NCBI RefSeq assembly: GCF_009674605.1
Contig: NZ_WKJO01000001.1
Location: 2,666,001 to 2,730,000 of the forward strand
Origin: Haloferax litoreum
Lineage (GTDB): Archaea; Halobacteriota; Halobacteria; Halobacteriales; Haloferacaceae
Direction: 5' to 3'
DNA length: 64,000 nucleotides
The notes under the pieces: generated by a model
The model's database searches: none
The model's input: the letters and a program-made list of their open reading frames with translations, nothing else
Told to the model about the DNA's origin: nothing
Shown: piece after piece, positions 16,489-26,054 of the stretch
Layout of the letters: every line of letters starts with the position of its first letter
Position numbering within the stretch: the first letter of the stretch is position 1
Program-made: the position numbers and the translations under genes

Positions 16489-17010
16489 ATGGACTTCCCT
16501 CGTCTGCCGTCCCGAGATACGAACGGCCAAAAGGTCGTTCTCCCCGACGACCTGGAGGGGGAGCAGACGCTCGTACTCATCAGTTTCGACCGCCGCCAAC
16601 AGTCACTCGTGGGGTCGTGGCGGGGGTTCGCAAAAGAACTCTGTGAGACCTACAACCACTTCGGCTACTACGAACTGCTCGTCCTCGGTGGCCGAAGTGG
16701 GATGATGCCGCCGATGTCTGGCGGTGGGATGACCCCCGGTTCGGCGCGGAGTCGCCCGCACGAAAACGCACTGGTCACGCGCGTCGACAAGACTGCGCTC
16801 CAGCGTCGTCTCGGCCTCCTCGGGGAAGGAAACATCTACGCGCTTCTCATCGAAGACGGGAGCGTCGTTCGACAGGCCGCCGGCGTCCTCACGCCCGAGA
16901 CGGGTGACGCGCTGGAGAACCTGCTCAAGCAGTGGCGCGAGGTCAACTCCGGGTGGACCGACGCCTCGGGTGTCGACCCGTCCACTGGCGGTGGCGCACT
17001 CGACAGCTAA
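16489..17010 (+). CDS. thioredoxin-fold-like protein of unknown function
   Basis: 173 residues. QTLVLISFDRRQQSLVGSWRGFAKEL and YYELLVLGGRSG look like the beta-alpha-beta start of a thioredoxin or peroxiredoxin fold, and NIYALLIEDGSVVRQAAGVLTPE like its C-terminal strands, but there is no CxxC; the only Cys is in KELCETY. A low-complexity Met/Gly loop (GMMPPMSGGGM) interrupts the domain. It may be a non-catalytic member. Converges with the M24 peptidase. Confidence 0.55.
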   Translation: MDFPRLPSRDTNGQKVVLPDDLEGEQTLVLISFDRRQQSLVGSWRGFAKELCETYNHFGYYELLVLGGRSGMMPPMSGGGMTPGSARSRPHENALVTRVDKTALQRRLGLLGEGNIYALLIEDGSVVRQAAGVLTPETGDALENLLKQWREVNSGWTDASGVDPSTGGGALDS

Positions 17011-17046
17011 CTCGACGGACGCTCTCCGAGTGGTCCGCCGACTCTC

Positions 17047-18222
17047 TTATTCGACGACGAGTTCGACTGGGTACTCCGTGAGGTTCTCGTAGCCGTCTTC
17101 GGTGACGACGACGAGGTCTTCGATACGGACGCCGCCGATATCGGGGTCGTACAGCCCCGGTTCGATAGTGATGACGTGTCCCGGTTTCAGTTCCTCGCCG
17201 TGTTGGCTCACGTGCGGGAGTTCGTGTACGTCGAGGCCGATGCCGTGCCCCGTGCTGTGGATGAATCCAGTCTCTGCAGACTGGTCGGCGCGGAGGGTGT
17301 TCTCCCCGGCCGCTTCGTACACGTCGCAGACCGCGTCGTGAACGTCTTCGCCCGTCGCTCCAGGTTCGACGGCGTCGAGTGCAGCGTGGAACGCCTCTTC
17401 GGTCAGGTCGAACCACTCGCGAATCTTCGCGGACGGTTCACCCTTCACGAAGGTTCGAGTCATGTCGCCGTTGTACTTGGTCTCCTTGTCGCGCGGGAAG
17501 ATGTCGATGATGATGGGCTCGTTGGCGGAAAGCGGGCCGCTACCGCGGTTGTGCGGGTCGGCGGCGTCGGCACCGCAGGCGACGATTGTCTCGTCGAGCG
17601 CGCACCCGTGGCGCAGTAACGTGACCTCGATTTCTTCTTTCACGCGTTCGCTCGTCAGCGGTTCGCCCTCGTAGCGAAGCGTCCCGTCGTCGGCGATGTC
17701 TGCGGCGCGGATGAGGTCTTCTGCGGCCTGCATCGATGCCTCGTTGGCGTCCTGCGCGTCGTGGATGTACTCGACTTCGTCGTCGTCTTTCACGGCGCGG
17801 ATGGTAGTCAGCACGTCGTCAGTCTCCGCTTCGATGGAGACGCCCTCGTCACGGAGGGCGTCGGCGACTCCGAGCGGGAAGTCCTCGGGGACGGCGAGTG
17901 TCTCGACTCCGTGGTCGGCCACGAATTCGGCGACAGTCTTCGCCTTCGCGACGACGTGCGGATTCTCGGCAACCTTCTCCATGTAGTCGTAGTCCGAGAG
18001 GCGCGAGACGGTGGCCGCGCGACTCTCCTTCTTGGCGCGTCCGTATTCGAGTGTGGAGACGAGGAGATGTGTCCCCTCTGTGGTGTAGAGCGTCGTGTAC
18101 GGGTCCGGGGCGTCGAATCCAGAGAGGTACAACTGGTTCGAATCGCTCCCGTCCGCAGAGATGAGGTAGCCATCGAAGTCGTCGCCGAGGAACTCGGCCA
18201 GCGGTGAGAAATCGGGTTCCAT
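17047..18222 (-). CDS. pepQ: M24-family Xaa-Pro peptidase
   Basis: 391 residues. An N-terminal creatinase-like domain (about 1-150) is followed by the pita-bread fold. Metal-binding residues can be seen in [20 protein letters not shown] (Asp pair), [15 protein letters not shown] (His), ITIEPGLYD (Glu) and [12 protein letters not shown] (Glu). Such enzymes cleave Xaa-Pro dipeptides in cytoplasmic peptide turnover. The length is normal. Its promoter would lie in the gap after 18222, on the minus strand. Confidence 0.92.
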   Translation of the reverse strand: MEPDFSPLAEFLGDDFDGYLISADGSDSNQLYLSGFDAPDPYTTLYTTEGTHLLVSTLEYGRAKKESRAATVSRLSDYDYMEKVAENPHVVAKAKTVAEFVADHGVETLAVPEDFPLGVADALRDEGVSIEAETDDVLTTIRAVKDDDEVEYIHDAQDANEASMQAAEDLIRAADIADDGTLRYEGEPLTSERVKEEIEVTLLRHGCALDETIVACGADAADPHNRGSGPLSANEPIIIDIFPRDKETKYNGDMTRTFVKGEPSAKIREWFDLTEEAFHAALDAVEPGATGEDVHDAVCDVYEAAGENTLRADQSAETGFIHSTGHGIGLDVHELPHVSQHGEELKPGHVITIEPGLYDPDIGGVRIEDLVVVTEDGYENLTEYPVELVVE

Positions 18223-18327
18223 ACTCCGGAGTTCGCCCGGTCGGTAGTAAAGCCCTCGCGTCGCGGGCGACGGATTCCGGTTTCGGTCTAGCGGACAGTC
18301 GTTTCGGGCTGACGAGCGTCCGCGAGT

Positions 18328-18747
18328 TTACCGCGGGAATTCGCCGCGGACGACGTCAGCGAGTTCTTCGAGTTGCTTCGAGAGGTGACACAGCAGGTCG
18401 TCCAGCGTGACGATGCCGACGAGGTCACCGTCGGACATGACGGGCACACGGCGCACGCCTTCGTCGTGCATCTTGTCGACGACTTCGGTGATGCCGTCGT
18501 CGGGGTCGACGTTGAAGACGTTCGTCGAGAAGATATCGTTGGCGACGAGGTCACCGACGGGTCTGTCGCCGGCGAGTCCGTAGACGACGAGGTCACGGTC
18601 AGTCAGCAAGCCAGCGACGACACCTTTCGCGTCGACGACGACGACGCTCCCGACACGTTCGTCACGCATCGTTCGGGCGACGTCGGCGAGCGGTGTTTCG
18701 ACTTCGACTGTGACGACGTCCGTCTGGGCGATGTCCTTGACGAGCAT
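18328..18747 (-). CDS. two-CBS-domain protein
   Basis: 139 residues made of two CBS repeats. The first is MLVKDIAQTDVVTVEVETPLADV to about residue 58; the second begins DLVANDIFSTNVFNVDPDDG and ends with a short helical tail. Stand-alone CBS pairs bind adenosine nucleotides or SAM and act as energy sensors, often on a partner protein. No fused effector is present. Located between the M24 peptidase and the divergent aroA. Confidence 0.9.
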   Translation of the reverse strand: MLVKDIAQTDVVTVEVETPLADVARTMRDERVGSVVVVDAKGVVAGLLTDRDLVVYGLAGDRPVGDLVANDIFSTNVFNVDPDDGITEVVDKMHDEGVRRVPVMSDGDLVGIVTLDDLLCHLSKQLEELADVVRGEFPR

Positions 18748-18903
18748 ACCTCTGCTTTGGCGTGTGGGGACAAAGGAATGCTCGTGATTCTAACAACTCG
18801 GGAACGAGTGTCGCCCCCAACGGCCGGCGGTTCCAGTGGTCGACGTGCGGGAGAACGTCGCCGCCTCCGGTACCCTGATACTACGTCCTGACGACGCCCG
18901 CGT

Positions 18904-20196
18904 ATGGACGTTCGTCTCTCGCAGTCCCGGGTTCGGGGTCGAACCCGCGCACCGCCGTCGAAGAGTTACACACACAGAGCGATTCTCGCCGCCGGGTACA
19001 GCGACGCAGCAGTCGTCCGCGACGCCCTCGTCAGCGCCGACACCAAAGCGACGATGCGCGCCGTTCGAGCGTTCGGCGGAACCGTCGAACGCGACGGCCA
19101 GACGGTAGACGTCGAAGGGTTCGACGGTCGCCCCGAGACGCCAGATAACGTCATCGACTGCGCGAACTCGGGGACGACGATGCGACTCGTCACCGCGTGT
19201 GCGGGTCTCGGCGAGAACCTGACTGTCCTCACCGGCGACGACTCTCTCCGCTCGCGCCCGCAAGGACCACTTCTCGATGCCGTCTTCGACCTGGATGGTC
19301 GCGCCGAGAGTACGCGCCGAAACGGACAGGCACCCCTCGTCGTCGGCGACGAGATGGTCGGCGGAACCGTCGAGATTCCCGGCGACGTCTCTTCGCAGTA
19401 CATCACGGCGCTCCTGATGGCCGGTGCGGTCACCGACGAGGGCATCGACGTCGAACTCACGACCGAACTCAAGTCCGCGCCGTACGTCGATATCACGCTC
19501 GAAGTGCTCGACGACTTCGGCATCGAGGCGACGCAAACCGACGACGGATTCTCGGTCGCTGGCGGCCAGTCGTACCGCCCCGCCGGTGGCGAGTACAGCG
19601 TCCCCGGTGACTTCTCGTCTATCTCGTACCTCCTCGCCGCGGGTGCCGTCGCGGGTGCCGACGACGAACCGGTCGTCGTCGAGGGAGCACGCCCCTCCGC
19701 ACAGGGTGACAAAGCCATCGTCGATATCGTCCGCGACATGGGCGCAGACGTCGAGTGGGACCAAGACGCCGGTGAACTCGTCGTCTCGGTGGCCGACCTC
19801 TCGGGAACCACCGTGGACGTTGGCGACACGCCCGACTTGCTCCCGACCATCGCCGCACTCGGCGCGATAGCCGACGGCGACACCGTCATCGAGAACTGCG
19901 AACACGTCCGGTACAAAGAGACCGACCGCGTGACGGCGATGGCGGAAGAACTCGCCAAGATGGGCGCGAACGTCACCGAACAACAGGACCGACTCACCAT
20001 CCACGGCGGCGACACCGACCTCGTGGGTGCCGAAGTGGACGGCCGAGGCGACCACCGCATCGTGATGTCACTCACCGTCGCCGCTCTCGTCGCCGACGGC
20101 GAGACGACTATCTCTGGCGCGGAACACGTCGACGTGTCGTTCCCGAACTTCTTCGAGACGATGCGTGACCTCGGTGTCGACGTGACCGAAGACTGA
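18904..20196 (+). CDS. aroA: 3-phosphoshikimate 1-carboxyvinyltransferase (EPSP synthase)
   Basis: 430 residues. Substrate-binding motifs are all present: [17 protein letters not shown] near the N-terminus, [15 protein letters not shown], and [20 protein letters not shown] in the second half. It joins shikimate-3-phosphate and PEP to make EPSP. The start at 18904 gives a slightly short N-terminus ([12 protein letters not shown]) that is usual for haloarchaea. The phosphodiesterase-like gene follows 67 nt downstream. Confidence 0.96.
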   Translation: MDVRLSQSRVRGRTRAPPSKSYTHRAILAAGYSDAAVVRDALVSADTKATMRAVRAFGGTVERDGQTVDVEGFDGRPETPDNVIDCANSGTTMRLVTACAGLGENLTVLTGDDSLRSRPQGPLLDAVFDLDGRAESTRRNGQAPLVVGDEMVGGTVEIPGDVSSQYITALLMAGAVTDEGIDVELTTELKSAPYVDITLEVLDDFGIEATQTDDGFSVAGGQSYRPAGGEYSVPGDFSSISYLLAAGAVAGADDEPVVVEGARPSAQGDKAIVDIVRDMGADVEWDQDAGELVVSVADLSGTTVDVGDTPDLLPTIAALGAIADGDTVIENCEHVRYKETDRVTAMAEELAKMGANVTEQQDRLTIHGGDTDLVGAEVDGRGDHRIVMSLTVAALVADGETTISGAEHVDVSFPNFFETMRDLGVDVTED

Positions 20197-20263
20197 CCCG
20201 CGAGAAGGGATAGAATACTGCGTCGACCGAACCTTTTTGCCACCGCCGTCCGGCGACTGTTCC

Positions 20264-21505
20264 ATGCAGCGACCCGACAGTTCGGCACTGCGTGAGCGCC
20301 AATCGGACGGAGACTACCTCCTTCCCGCCTACGAAGACTGGTGTTTCTCTCGCATTCCGGGGACAGTCGCGGACGTGCTCGGTGCCGACGTCGGGCCACG
20401 CCTTCCCGAAGCAGCAACCGACGTGTACGACGATATCTCCCGCGTCGTCGTCTTCCTCGTCGACGGATTCGGCCTCGCCCAGTGGGACGGCGAACGCGAG
20501 CGAATCCCGTTCTTACGACGGTTCGAACGTGCAGGGAGAGTAACGCCGCTGACGGCCGTCTATCCGTCGGAGACGGCCGCCGCGATGAACACGTTTCACT
20601 CCGCTTCGCTCCCGTCTGAACACGGCGTCGTCGGGTGGTACGTCTACGACCCGGACACCGACGAGCAGTTCGAGGCACTTCCGTTCCTCCGAAAAGACGG
20701 CAGTACGCCGGAGCGAATCGACTTCGAGGACGTTGCCGACGCCGAGAGCATCTATCCCGAACTCGCCGATGCGGGCATCGAGACACATCAGGTGACGCCG
20801 TTTCCGAACGACTCGACGGTCCCACACACCTACGACCCCGAGGACCTGTCGACGTTCTCCGAGTCGTTCGCGGACGCCGCACGGGAGGCGTCGGACCCGT
20901 CGTACATCTTCGCGTACCTCCCACAGACCGACGCGGTTGCGCACGCTGAAGGTGTCGACTCCGACGAGTACCGCGAGACGGCCGCGGAGACGTTCGACCG
21001 GGTCGCCGAGGCCATCGAGACACTCGCCGAGACCAGCAACGACGACGACGGACAGACACTCGTCTGTCTCACGGCCGACCACGGACTCATCGACACCGTG
21101 CCCGAGGAGAACGTCGACCTCTCGGCCCCGCCGTTCGAACTCGTTTCAGACCTTCGAACACTCACCGATGGGACGCCGATTCGATACTCGGGGAGTGCAC
21201 GGAACGTCCACCTGCACCTCCGACCGGACCGAATCGACCCTGTGTACGACCTCCTCACGGCCGAACTGGACGCGAGAGTCCTCCGGAAGCAGGACGTTCT
21301 GGAGTCGGAGCTCTTCGGACCGAATCCGTCCGAGACGTTCGAGCACCGACTCGGTGACCTCGTCGTCGTCCACCGCGACAGCAGTGTCTGGTACGGCGAC
21401 GAGGACCGCGGCAAACTCGACTTCGTCGCCATGCACGGTGGGATGCACCCCGACGAGATGCTGATTCCGTTCGCGACGGCGACGCTCGACTCACTCGGCG
21501 ACTGA
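20264..21505 (+). CDS. alkaline-phosphatase-superfamily phosphodiesterase (nucleotide pyrophosphatase-like)
   Basis: 413 residues from ATG at 20264. Metal-binding and nucleophile regions resemble the NPP/type I phosphodiesterase group: VVVFLVDGFGLAQW (Asp), TAVYPSETAAAMNTFHS (nucleophile Thr/Ser area), PSEHGVVGWYVYDP, YLPQTDAVAHAEG, and CLTADHGLIDT with the Asp-His pair. Substrate unknown. Its end overlaps the convergent DUF6653-type gene by 15 bp. Confidence 0.85.
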   Translation: MQRPDSSALRERQSDGDYLLPAYEDWCFSRIPGTVADVLGADVGPRLPEAATDVYDDISRVVVFLVDGFGLAQWDGERERIPFLRRFERAGRVTPLTAVYPSETAAAMNTFHSASLPSEHGVVGWYVYDPDTDEQFEALPFLRKDGSTPERIDFEDVADAESIYPELADAGIETHQVTPFPNDSTVPHTYDPEDLSTFSESFADAAREASDPSYIFAYLPQTDAVAHAEGVDSDEYRETAAETFDRVAEAIETLAETSNDDDGQTLVCLTADHGLIDTVPEENVDLSAPPFELVSDLRTLTDGTPIRYSGSARNVHLHLRPDRIDPVYDLLTAELDARVLRKQDVLESELFGPNPSETFEHRLGDLVVVHRDSSVWYGDEDRGKLDFVAMHGGMHPDEMLIPFATATLDSLGD

Positions 21506-21985
21506 GTCGTCGGAGACGGTGGGGATATCCGCTGGTCCCTCACCAGTCACGCCAGTCTCTTTCACGATGGCGTCGGTCCACCAGAGTTTGATGGCCATCA
21601 CACCGAGCGTTCCGAGGAGCGTCCCGACTGGCTTTCGTCGTATCGCGGCGGCGAACGCGTAGAACGTCACCGGGATGTTGAGGACGTTGAGAACGTTCGG
21701 GTAGTCGAGTCCCATCGTTCCCTTCCCCTCGTCCAACCACTCGCGTTCGGCGAGTACGATTCGACTGAGGTAGTTGTCCGTGCGCTTGGGGCGCGGGAAG
21801 AGCACGGGATTGACGGTGATGAACGCCAGCGTCGCGGCGAAGAGTTTCGCGTCGCGCCGGTAGATGGCGTACATAAACACCGGATACACGAGGATTCGGG
21901 TCCCTGCACTCCACGGGTTCGCGTGTCGCTCCCAGAACGTCGCTTCGAGGCGTTCGCGGACGCTATCGGTCGAGAGAATCGACAT
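21491..21985 (-). CDS. DUF6653-like membrane protein
   Basis: 164 residues. WERHANPWSAGTRILVYPVFMYAIYRRD is characteristic of a haloarchaeal/bacterial family I recall as DUF6653. Three to four hydrophobic segments are predicted. NVLNVLNIPVTFYAF follows an acidic cytoplasmic loop. No catalytic motif. It overlaps the 3' end of the phosphodiesterase gene. Confidence 0.75.
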   Translation of the reverse strand: MSILSTDSVRERLEATFWERHANPWSAGTRILVYPVFMYAIYRRDAKLFAATLAFITVNPVLFPRPKRTDNYLSRIVLAEREWLDEGKGTMGLDYPNVLNVLNIPVTFYAFAAAIRRKPVGTLLGTLGVMAIKLWWTDAIVKETGVTGEGPADIPTVSDDSVAE

Positions 21986-22038
21986 ACAGGATGGTATGTG
22001 CGGGCAGGCTATGAGCCTACGTACTGCGCGGCCGCAGG

Positions 22039-22581
22039 TCAGTCGACGTACCTCGCTGGGCGCGACAGACCGAACTCTTCGGCCGTCTCTGCGTCGATTC
22101 CTTTGGTCGTGTAAATGTCGGGCTTGTAGTACAGTTCACGGGTGATACCGTACTCCTCTCGTAGATGGGACCGCACACGCGTTACGTCGTGTCGTTCGAA
22201 GTAATTGGGCGTGTACACGGTGAGGACGTAATCGTCGTACATCGGGAGGTTTCGATACCCGAACGTGGTCATCGCCTTCACCGCCCAGATGATTCCCGCC
22301 TCGGCGTCGGCGACGAGGTTCGGCCAGAGTTCGTCGGTACGGTCTGCCGACCCAGTTATTTGCCACTTACCGATGGTCTTCTGTTGGTCGAGGGCCTCAC
22401 GGTCGAGTTCGCGAACTGCGTTCGTGTCTGCCGGTGGGAGGTCCGCCGCAGTCACCTCTGCTGGTCGCCGCACGTCGTGTTCTGTGAAGTAGTCTTCACT
22501 GCCGATTTTCGGAGAGTCGCTTACGTCTCGGCTACGGAGCCAATACTGCTCGGAATCGGTGATTGTCGTCGGAGAGCGCAT
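22039..22581 (-). CDS. Bles03/DUF1917-like protein (putative phosphothreonine-lyase-like fold)
   Basis: 180 residues. KIGKWQITGSADRTDELWPNLVADAEAG and YVLTVYTPNYFERHDVTRVRSHLREEYGI match my memory of the archaeal proteins annotated as putative phosphothreonine lyase domain proteins, related to human C11orf68/BLES03. Fold-level similarity has been proposed; no reaction is established. Soluble, monocistronic, and divergent from aroC by 189 nt. Confidence 0.65.
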   Translation of the reverse strand: MRSPTTITDSEQYWLRSRDVSDSPKIGSEDYFTEHDVRRPAEVTAADLPPADTNAVRELDREALDQQKTIGKWQITGSADRTDELWPNLVADAEAGIIWAVKAMTTFGYRNLPMYDDYVLTVYTPNYFERHDVTRVRSHLREEYGITRELYYKPDIYTTKGIDAETAEEFGLSRPARYVD

Positions 22582-22739
22582 CTGGTTACGACAGTGTCAC
22601 GTCCGAGAGGAACGAACAACAATGCTCGCCAAACGGAGTGAAAGTAAAATCACATTCACCGTGGTGTCCAGTCGTCCTCCAAGACCACGACGCGACACAC
22701 CTGCACACTCCCGTCCACGATTGCACCTTTCTACAAACA

Positions 22740-22746
22740 CTAAATG
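22740..22746 (+). promoter_or_regulatory. TATA-like box for aroC
   Basis: CTAAATG is centred about 28 nt before the aroC ATG at 22771, which fits a leaderless transcript. Confidence 0.45.
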
Positions 22747-22770
22747 GGCGGACGCCCGAGGGTCGGGGTA

Positions 22771-23928
22771 ATGAACGGGAACGAATTCGGTCGCCTCTTT
22801 CGGGTGACCACCTACGGCGAGAGTCACGGCGACGCCATGGGTGCCACGATATCCGGGTGCCCCGCCGGCGTGGAACTCTCCGTCGAGGACATCCAGAAAG
22901 AGCTCGACAGACGAAAACCGGGCCAGTCGATGATTACGACGAGTCGCGGCGAACCGGACGCCGTCGTCGTCAACTCTGGCGTCCAAGACGGCTACACGAC
23001 GGGGACGCCGATTGGGATGGTCGTCCAGAACAAGGACGCTCGCTCCGGCAAGTACGAACCCTACGTGACCGCACCTCGCCCGTCCCACGGCGACTTCACC
23101 TACTCGGCGAAGTTCGGGACGCGCAACTGGGGCGGTGGCGGACGCTCGTCTGCGCGTGAGACAGTGAATTGGGTCGCTGCCGGCGCAGTTGCCAAGCAGG
23201 TTCTCGAACAGAGCGAGTACGACGTCGAGGTCAAAGCTCACGTGAACCAGATTGGTGACGTGGAAGCACCGCCGGTCACGTTCGAGGAGATACTCGAACA
23301 CTCCGAAGAGAACGACGTTCGGTGCGCACACCCCGAGACGGCGGAGAAGATGTTGGAGGTCATCGAACAGTACCAGAAGGAAGGCGACTCCATCGGTGGG
23401 TCGATTTACTTCGAAGCGCAAGGTGTCCCCCGTGGCCTCGGTGCCCCCCGATTCGACTCCTTCTCGGCGCGACTCGGACAGGCGATGATGTCTGTTCCGG
23501 CGGCGACGTCGTTCGAGTTCGGCCTCGGCCGCGAGGCCCGCGAGTGGACCGGGTCAGACCGAAACGAGGACTGGGAGTTCGACGACGAAGGTGACCCGCG
23601 TCCAGTCGGCAACAAGCACGGCGGCATTCAGGGTGGAATCACCACGGGACAACCGATTTTCGGCGAGATGACGCTGCACGCACCCACGTCGATTCCGAAG
23701 AAGCAGCGGACTGTCGACTGGGAGACGGGCGAGGAGAAGGAGATTCAGGTCGTCGGCCGACACGACCCGGTGCTCCCCCCACGCGGTGTGCCGGTCGTCG
23801 AGGCGATGCTGTACCTCACCATCCTCGACTTCATGCTGCTCGCGGGCTACATCACCCCCGACCGACTCGATGGACAGGCCGGCGAGTATGACACGCCATA
23901 CCATCCATCGAGTCCCGAGAACGAGTAA
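22771..23928 (+). CDS. aroC: chorismate synthase
   Basis: 385 residues. Signatures are GESHGDAMGATISGCPAG at the N-terminus, the FMN-binding GGGRSSARETV, and SGSD-like substrate loops ending VPVVEAMLYLTILDFML. It makes chorismate from EPSP and needs reduced FMN. With aroA, tyrA, aroK and chorismate mutase it gives four core steps of the pathway in this region. The gene stands alone with its own TATA box. Confidence 0.96.
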   Translation: MNGNEFGRLFRVTTYGESHGDAMGATISGCPAGVELSVEDIQKELDRRKPGQSMITTSRGEPDAVVVNSGVQDGYTTGTPIGMVVQNKDARSGKYEPYVTAPRPSHGDFTYSAKFGTRNWGGGGRSSARETVNWVAAGAVAKQVLEQSEYDVEVKAHVNQIGDVEAPPVTFEEILEHSEENDVRCAHPETAEKMLEVIEQYQKEGDSIGGSIYFEAQGVPRGLGAPRFDSFSARLGQAMMSVPAATSFEFGLGREAREWTGSDRNEDWEFDDEGDPRPVGNKHGGIQGGITTGQPIFGEMTLHAPTSIPKKQRTVDWETGEEKEIQVVGRHDPVLPPRGVPVVEAMLYLTILDFMLLAGYITPDRLDGQAGEYDTPYHPSSPENE

Positions 23929-24155
23929 TCGACCATCCGTCGAAAAATCGAAGAAACCACTCTAAACCGAGTTATTAGTTGGTCTACTCGGTGTTTTCGA
24001 ACTCGCCATTCGTCCACTTCTGTTGGGTGTCCGAGGGACCAATTTAACAATATTAAGTCCTTCATTATCTTTCCTTGTCAATCCATAGCAAAGTCTTTAT
24101 TCGGACCCACCCCAACTTTTCAAATAGCGCCCCAGCGGGGCCGTGAGCTCAAATT

Positions 24156-26051
24156 ATGACTGACCACGAACTTATCTGGCGCATCGCAGGGGGTTCCGGT
24201 GACGGCATCGCCTCGACCAGCCAGAACTTCGCAAAAGCCCTGATGCGAGCGGGGCTACACGTTTTCACGCATCGCCACTATCCATCGCGAATTCGCGGAG
24301 GTCACACGTACACGGAAGTGCGCGTCAGCGCCGACCCCGTGAAGTCGCGTGGTGACGGATACAACTTCCTCCTCTCCCTCGGGGACTCGTTCGCTCGCAA
24401 CCCGAGTGAGGGTGCCTACTACGGCAACGAGGAAATCAAGCCGCTCTCGGAGAACCTCGACGAACTCGTCGAAGGTGGTGTCATCGTCTACGACTCTGGT
24501 CTCCTCGACACCGACGAAATCGAGAACTTCGACGAGCGTGTCGAAGAGAACGACTGGCACGTCTACGACATCAATCTCCGTTCCATCGCCCGCGAACACG
24601 GCCGCGAAGTCATGCGTAACACGGCCGGTGTCGCAGTCACCTGCGCCATCGCGGACATCGAACCCGACGTCATCAAGAGTCTGATGTCGGACGCGATGCC
24701 GGAGAAGATTCTCGAACCCAACCTCGAAGTCTTCGACGACGCCTACCAACAGGTCAAAGAGGACTTCGACGTCGACGCACCCGACATCTCCGCACCGACG
24801 GGTGAACACGACGAAGAGCAGGTTCTGCTCTCCGGTTCCGACGCCATCGCGTACGGTGCCATCGACGAAGGGTGTCGCTTCATCTCCGGGTACCCGATGA
24901 CCCCGTGGACGGAAGTCTTCGTCATCATGTCGCAGAACCTCCCCGAACTCGGTGGTATCTCCGAGCAAGTGGAAGACGAAATCGCCGCCGCGGCACTGGC
25001 CATGGGTGCCTCGCACGCTGGTGTGAAGGCCATGTCCGGGTCGTCCGGTGGCGGGTTCTCGCTCATGTCCGAGCCTCTCGGTCTCGCAGAGATTACCGAG
25101 ACGCCTATCGTCCTCGTCGAGGCCATGCGCGCCGGCCCATCGACGGGTATGCCGACGAAGCCCGAGCAGTCCGACATGGAGCACGTCCTGTACACTTCGC
25201 AGGGCGACTCCCACCGCGTCGTCTTCGCCCCCGCAACCGCCGCGGAGGCGTACGACCAGACGCGTAAGGCGTTCAAGATTGCCTACGAGTACCAGATTCC
25301 GGCAATCGTCCTGTACGACCAGAAGCTCGGTGGCGAACTCTCGAACGTCCCGGCCTCGGTCTTCGACGAAGAGCCGAACCCGGACCTCGGGTCGGTCCTG
25401 ACCGAAGCGGAACTCGCGGACGCACCGCACGACGACTCCGGCAAGTACCAGCGCTTCCAGCACGACACCGAGAACGGTGTCTCCCCGCGCTCGCTGCCGG
25501 GTCAGAAGGGTGGTCGCTACCTCGCGACGGGTAACGAGCACATGCCCGCGGGTCACATCTCGGAAGACCCCGACAACCGCGTCGCTCAGATGAACCGCCG
25601 CATGCAGAAAGTCGAGTCCATCCGCGCGGAACTCGACGAAGACGGCGATTTCAACACGGTCTACGGACCGGAAGACGCCGACTACGGTCTCATCACCTTC
25701 GGTAGCCAGCAGGGTACCGTCGAAGAGGCCGCCGACGTCCTCAACGAGAACGGTCACTCGGTGAAGGTTCTCGGCGTCTCCGAACTGATGCCGTTCCCGA
25801 AGACACAGGTTTCGGAGTTCCTCGACAGCGTCGACGAGGCGCTCGTCGTCGAGATGACGGCCTCCGCCCAGTTCCGCGGCCTCGCGCAGAAGGAACTCGG
25901 TGGCTACGGCGACAAGATGTCGAGTCTCCTCAAGTACAACGGTAATCCGTTCGAGCCCCACGACATCGTCGAGGGATTCGAGACGGCGCTCCTCGAAGGC
26001 GAGGAGCTCCCAGACAACCGCACGAAGTTCGTCCCCAAGGTGGGTGAATAA
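24156..26051 (+). CDS. korA: 2-oxoacid:ferredoxin oxidoreductase, alpha subunit
   Basis: 631 residues. It is a fusion of the gamma domain (IWRIAGGSGDGIASTSQNFAKAL, about 1-190) and the alpha pyrimidine-binding domain (DEGCRFISGYPMTPWTEVFV, from about 215), as in haloarchaeal KorA. With KorB it oxidatively decarboxylates a 2-oxoacid to acyl-CoA, reducing ferredoxin; 2-oxoglutarate is the likely substrate by resemblance to haloarchaeal KorA, though pyruvate cannot be excluded. korB follows 3 nt after the stop. Confidence 0.93.
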   Translation: MTDHELIWRIAGGSGDGIASTSQNFAKALMRAGLHVFTHRHYPSRIRGGHTYTEVRVSADPVKSRGDGYNFLLSLGDSFARNPSEGAYYGNEEIKPLSENLDELVEGGVIVYDSGLLDTDEIENFDERVEENDWHVYDINLRSIAREHGREVMRNTAGVAVTCAIADIEPDVIKSLMSDAMPEKILEPNLEVFDDAYQQVKEDFDVDAPDISAPTGEHDEEQVLLSGSDAIAYGAIDEGCRFISGYPMTPWTEVFVIMSQNLPELGGISEQVEDEIAAAALAMGASHAGVKAMSGSSGGGFSLMSEPLGLAEITETPIVLVEAMRAGPSTGMPTKPEQSDMEHVLYTSQGDSHRVVFAPATAAEAYDQTRKAFKIAYEYQIPAIVLYDQKLGGELSNVPASVFDEEPNPDLGSVLTEAELADAPHDDSGKYQRFQHDTENGVSPRSLPGQKGGRYLATGNEHMPAGHISEDPDNRVAQMNRRMQKVESIRAELDEDGDFNTVYGPEDADYGLITFGSQQGTVEEAADVLNENGHSVKVLGVSELMPFPKTQVSEFLDSVDEALVVEMTASAQFRGLAQKELGGYGDKMSSLLKYNGNPFEPHDIVEGFETALLEGEELPDNRTKFVPKVGE

Positions 26052-26054
26052 ATC

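Noticed and set aside
18966-21059. A 697-codon antisense frame over aroA and the phosphodiesterase-like gene.
   Set aside because: Arg/Ser-rich text without domain features, spanning two well-supported genes.
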